Source: Methanomicrobiales archaeon (lineage in GTDB: Archaea; Halobacteriota; Methanomicrobia; Methanomicrobiales; Methanospirillaceae). From it: DNA of 6,880 bases. The notes below the pieces were generated by a model. The model was not told the DNA's origin, did no database searches, and was given only the letters and a program-made list of their open reading frames with translations. The stretch covers positions 1-6,880 of the forward strand of contig JAAZNH010000266.1 of NCBI GenBank assembly GCA_012798365.1, read 5' to 3'. Every line of letters starts with the position of its first letter. The first letter of the stretch is position 1. The position numbers and the translations under genes were made by a program. Shown one piece after another: positions 4,217-6,880 of this stretch.

Positions 4217-6880
4217 TCAGTGCCTGCGCACGACGATGAATGCAACTGCACCGAGGCCGATTAAGGCAATCAGTGCACCGTAGCCGGGCGACTTGGTCGG
4301 GACGGTGGTTACGGGTGCTGCGGTCGTGACAACAGGTGCTGCGGTGGTTACGGGTGCTGCGGTAGTAACTACTGCAACAGTCGTCTGGACTGCAGTGGGT
4401 GCAGTGCCTTCGAGGACGTTGAACAGTGCAGTACCGGTTGCTTCCTGGATGACTGCGGATTCAGTAACAATGTACTCGTCCGGCTTGAATGTTGAGGAGT
4501 CAACATCGAACGAGATCTTGTTCATGCCGCTGTCGCCCTTGGTAACCTTGACGGTACCAGTTGCGCCGCTGAACTCGCCGCTCTGGCTCTTCTGAGTCGG
4601 CTTGAATGATGATGAGTAGACCTGGACGAGGATTTCGTCATCTACTGCGAGGTTGGTCTGGGCAGTGATGGTGAACTTGTCACCAACGCGCTTGTCGCCA
4701 ATCGGGTCGATGCGGATGACGGGTTCCTCGATAAGGAACTGGAGCTTGGTGTAGGTGTCGTCGACGTTGGGGTCGTTGATACCCTGGACGAGTGCTTCTG
4801 CTGCGTCAGATCCCTGCAGGCTGCCGGATCCGAGGAGCTTGAAGATTTCTGCACCAGCTGCGTTGTTCTGCCTGTTGAGCATGCGGTTGTATACGATACC
4901 GTATCCTGCTGCGCCAACAGTGGAGCTTGCAAGGTAGACATCGTAGTCATCGTTCTGCATCGGGTGCTGGACGACAACGAAGTACTGGCCTGCGTACAGC
5001 TTCTTGGTCTCTTCCTGGCGGACTTCGTACTTGAACGATGCGTCAGAGTTCACTGCTTCAGTGGTGACAACTGCGTAGTTCTTTCCGAGGATCCAGATCT
5101 GGACGCCCTTGGGCTGGCCTTCGGCGGTACCGGTGATGTAGATTCTGTCACCCTTTGCGACAGTGGACTGGGAGGCGGTTGCAGAGACGAACGGCTTCTT
5201 GATGATGATAGAGACCGTGCCGTATGCTGCGTGCTCGAGTGAGTCCTTGTCGTAAGGCTGGCTGACTGCATAGATCGTGTAGGTACCTGCATCCAGTGCA
5301 TAGTTGGAGGTTCCCCACTTCCATGACCAGGTGTTGTCGCCGTTGACGTCAACGACCTTGAAGGTTCCCGGCTGGTTGTTTACAACCTTTGCATTGGTGT
5401 TGGTGCGGCGGGGGTCCTGGTTCTTGATATCGGAACCTACGGAGTGCAGGTTGGGTCCGATGAGGAACAGGTAGGTCTTGTAGGTCTCGGTGTTGGTACC
5501 GGACAGCTTGATCTCCTCGCCGAGGTAGTAGCTCTGGTCGCCGGCTGCCACGATAGTGACTGCGCCCTTCTCGACCTTCACATCGACCTCATCGCTCTTG
5601 TAGTCGCCAAGGCCGGATGCGTTGCGCTCGACACGGATGGTATACTTCTGTGCCTTGGTCCAGTTGCTGGTAACCCACTCAACGGTCCGGACACCGGAGG
5701 TTGAGGTGGTGATGTTGGCGTAGTACCTGACACCGTTGTACGGGCCGGTTGCTACATCATCCTTGACAGTCTTGCCTGCTCCGTTCTCATAGGCGTTAGC
5801 ACCGATAACATACGGGCCGGCCTGCGGGTCCATAACGACCTTTTCCTGGTTCAGGTTGACCATCGGCGGCTGGTTGTCGTAGGAACCGTCCATCGAGGAG
5901 GTGCCCTTGACCCAGATGTAGTACTCAGTGCTGGGCTTGCCGGTAACGGTGACCGAGAACGGCTTGCTGCGGACTACGGAGTCCTTGTTGGCTTCGATCT
6001 TGACTGAGTCGGAGACGAGGGTCACAGTGTAGGTCTGTGAAACGGTCTTGCCGGTGAAGTCTGCACCCTGGTTCTTGTAGTTGTCCTTCATCTTGTTGAG
6101 CTTGGATTCTGCTACAACAGTGTAGGTGCCAACCGGGTATGCATACTGGTTGTTGAAGTCAAGTGCCTGGGTGTTCCAGTATCCACCACGGGTGTACACA
6201 TCAGCGTCTGCTGAGTTGTAGCCACCCCAGGTGAACGGCTGGACATTGATGAAGTTCTTGGTCAGGGACTTGCTGTTCTGCGTGTCAGTTAAACTGTCTG
6301 CCCCAGAGCTGTTGATGAACAGACGGGTCAGCGTTGCACCGGACTCGTCCTTAACCTTGAGGTCAATGTAACCGTCAACGGTCGTGTCCCAGAGGTGGCC
6401 GGTACCTGCGGTCCAGACAAAGGTCGTCTGAGTGGGTTCGGTAACTCCGCCAATAATGCCAGTACCCATGTTGGTTGCAGATGTGTTGAATGTGTAGATT
6501 GTGTTGTTGAAGTAGTAGGTCTTGGTGTAGGTGTTTGCCTGGACAGCAGTGGTCCCATCTGCAAAGGTCATCAGCCGGTTGACGGTTGACGTGTTCGCGT
6601 AGTATGGAGTTGCTCCGGTGACGTTGGTCCAAGCACCTGTGCTCCATGAGTCAACGGTGATTGTGTTAATATCGTTGGTCCACGTAAATGTGGCAGTAGA
6701 GGTTCCGTTAACCCACCAGAAGCCGGGGCTGACATCGTACATGTTCGAGCGGCGGGTGTCGGTCGGGTTGAAGACCATGTTGGTGTTGATCTTGAAGCCG
6801 AGCCTCTCGCCCTGCGGAACTGACTTGCCGGTGACATCTGCTGCCTGGTCAAAGTCCCAGACGTTGATATCAAGGGTCGG
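4217..6880 (-). CDS. Large S-layer-like surface protein with PGY-type archaeosortase tail, N-terminus cut by window edge
   Basis: The frame is open from the right edge to the TGA at 4219-4217, giving 887 visible residues. The first internal ATG, at 6778, is not the start: the 34 codons before it continue the protein (VWDFDQAADVTGKSVPQGER). Numbered from that ATG, the N-terminal part to about 255 resembles DUF3821 of Methanomicrobiales surface proteins. Four Ig-like beta domains follow, starting near 258, 407, 530 and 687. Each opens with an I-x-x-x-x-(D/S)-x-x-V/Y-x-x-G/K-type strand and a TxxG turn. A helical insert sits at about 630-680. A Thr/Ala/Pro/Val stalk (791-829) leads to SPGYGALIALIGLGAVAF and a VVRRH end. 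This is the arrangement of PGF-CTERM tails, which archaeosortase processes for lipid anchoring. Nine N-glycosylation sequons all lie before residue 390. Codon use is strongly biased (TAC, AAC, GAC and CAG dominate), as expected for an abundant protein. Probably a major cell-envelope or S-layer component; the DUF3821 name is from memory of the family. Confidence 0.85.
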   Translation of the reverse strand, partial: PTLDINVWDFDQAADVTGKSVPQGERLGFKINTNMVFNPTDTRRSNMYDVSPGFWWVNGTSTATFTWTNDINTITVDSWSTGAWTNVTGATPYYANTSTVNRLMTFADGTTAVQANTYTKTYYFNNTIYTFNTSATNMGTGIIGGVTEPTQTTFVWTAGTGHLWDTTVDGYIDLKVKDESGATLTRLFINSSGADSLTDTQNSKSLTKNFINVQPFTWGGYNSADADVYTRGGYWNTQALDFNNQYAYPVGTYTVVAESKLNKMKDNYKNQGADFTGKTVSQTYTVTLVSDSVKIEANKDSVVRSKPFSVTVTGKPSTEYYIWVKGTSSMDGSYDNQPPMVNLNQEKVVMDPQAGPYVIGANAYENGAGKTVKDDVATGPYNGVRYYANITTSTSGVRTVEWVTSNWTKAQKYTIRVERNASGLGDYKSDEVDVKVEKGAVTIVAAGDQSYYLGEEIKLSGTNTETYKTYLFLIGPNLHSVGSDIKNQDPRRTNTNAKVVNNQPGTFKVVDVNGDNTWSWKWGTSNYALDAGTYTIYAVSQPYDKDSLEHAAYGTVSIIIKKPFVSATASQSTVAKGDRIYITGTAEGQPKGVQIWILGKNYAVVTTEAVNSDASFKYEVRQEETKKLYAGQYFVVVQHPMQNDDYDVYLASSTVGAAGYGIVYNRMLNRQNNAAGAEIFKLLGSGSLQGSDAAEALVQGINDPNVDDTYTKLQFLIEEPVIRIDPIGDKRVGDKFTITAQTNLAVDDEILVQVYSSSFKPTQKSQSGEFSGATGTVKVTKGDSGMNKISFDVDSSTFKPDEYIVTESAVIQEATGTALFNVLEGTAPTAVQTTVAVVTTAAPVTTAAPVVTTAAPVTTVPTKSPGYGALIALIGLGAVAFIVVRRH
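4314..4363 (-). repeat. Short tandem repeat encoding the TTAAPV stalk
   Basis: The word GGTGCTGCGGT (plus strand) occurs at 4314-4324, 4335-4345 and 4353-4363, spaced 21 and 18 bases apart. It encodes repeated AAPV(V)TT units just before the membrane anchor. Such in-frame units can change stalk length by slippage or recombination. Confidence 0.75.

Noticed and set aside
4964..5704. Long plus-strand frames opposite the surface protein gene
   Set aside because: Strong codon bias of the sense gene keeps antisense frames open; their Val/Leu/Asp-rich translations are typical shadows.

Overview
The window looks like chromosomal DNA from a methanogenic archaeon of the order Methanomicrobiales, plausibly Methanoregula-like. 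The case rests on four things. There is an archaeal-type AMP phosphorylase. There is a large secreted surface protein with a tail resembling the archaeosortase (PGF-CTERM) signal and an N-terminal part resembling the DUF3821 domain of this order. The tRNA gene has no encoded CCA and A20 as in archaeal arginine tRNAs. Signals are archaeal: TATA (box A) elements and oligo-T terminators. The genus is an inference; no search was possible.

Layout. Positions 1-212 (minus strand) hold the first 70 codons of a dCTP deaminase gene, cut by the window edge. A 57-base spacer with one AT-rich box separates it from a divergent tRNA-Arg(UCG) gene at 270-341 (plus), which ends in a run of eight T. From 350 to about 1036 I see no convincing protein gene. 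That stretch carries a T8/A12 homopolymer, a 10-bp inverted repeat closing a 92-bp unit (898-989) with competing hairpins inside, and three copies of a 9-base word. From 1029 to 4080 (minus) lies a likely two-gene transcription unit: a promoter at 4071-4080, AMP phosphorylase (start re-assigned to a GTG at 3999), then after a 40-base gap a secreted, membrane-anchored protein of five Ig-like/PEGA-like repeats, ending at an oligo-T terminator. From 4188 to the right edge (minus) lies most of a large S-layer-like surface protein, 887 residues visible and N-terminally cut, ending in a Thr/Ala/Pro/Val stalk and a PGY variant of the archaeosortase signal.

Function. dCTP deaminase feeds dUTP/dUMP into dTMP synthesis. 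AMP phosphorylase starts the archaeal AMP salvage route via ribose-1,5-bisphosphate and type III RuBisCO. The two surface proteins belong to the cell envelope. There is no obvious functional link between the nucleotide genes and the envelope genes. I found no mobile element, CRISPR array, defence system or clearly new multigene system. The least explained parts are the structured intergenic region at 846-1036 and the repeat-domain membrane protein behind AMP phosphorylase.
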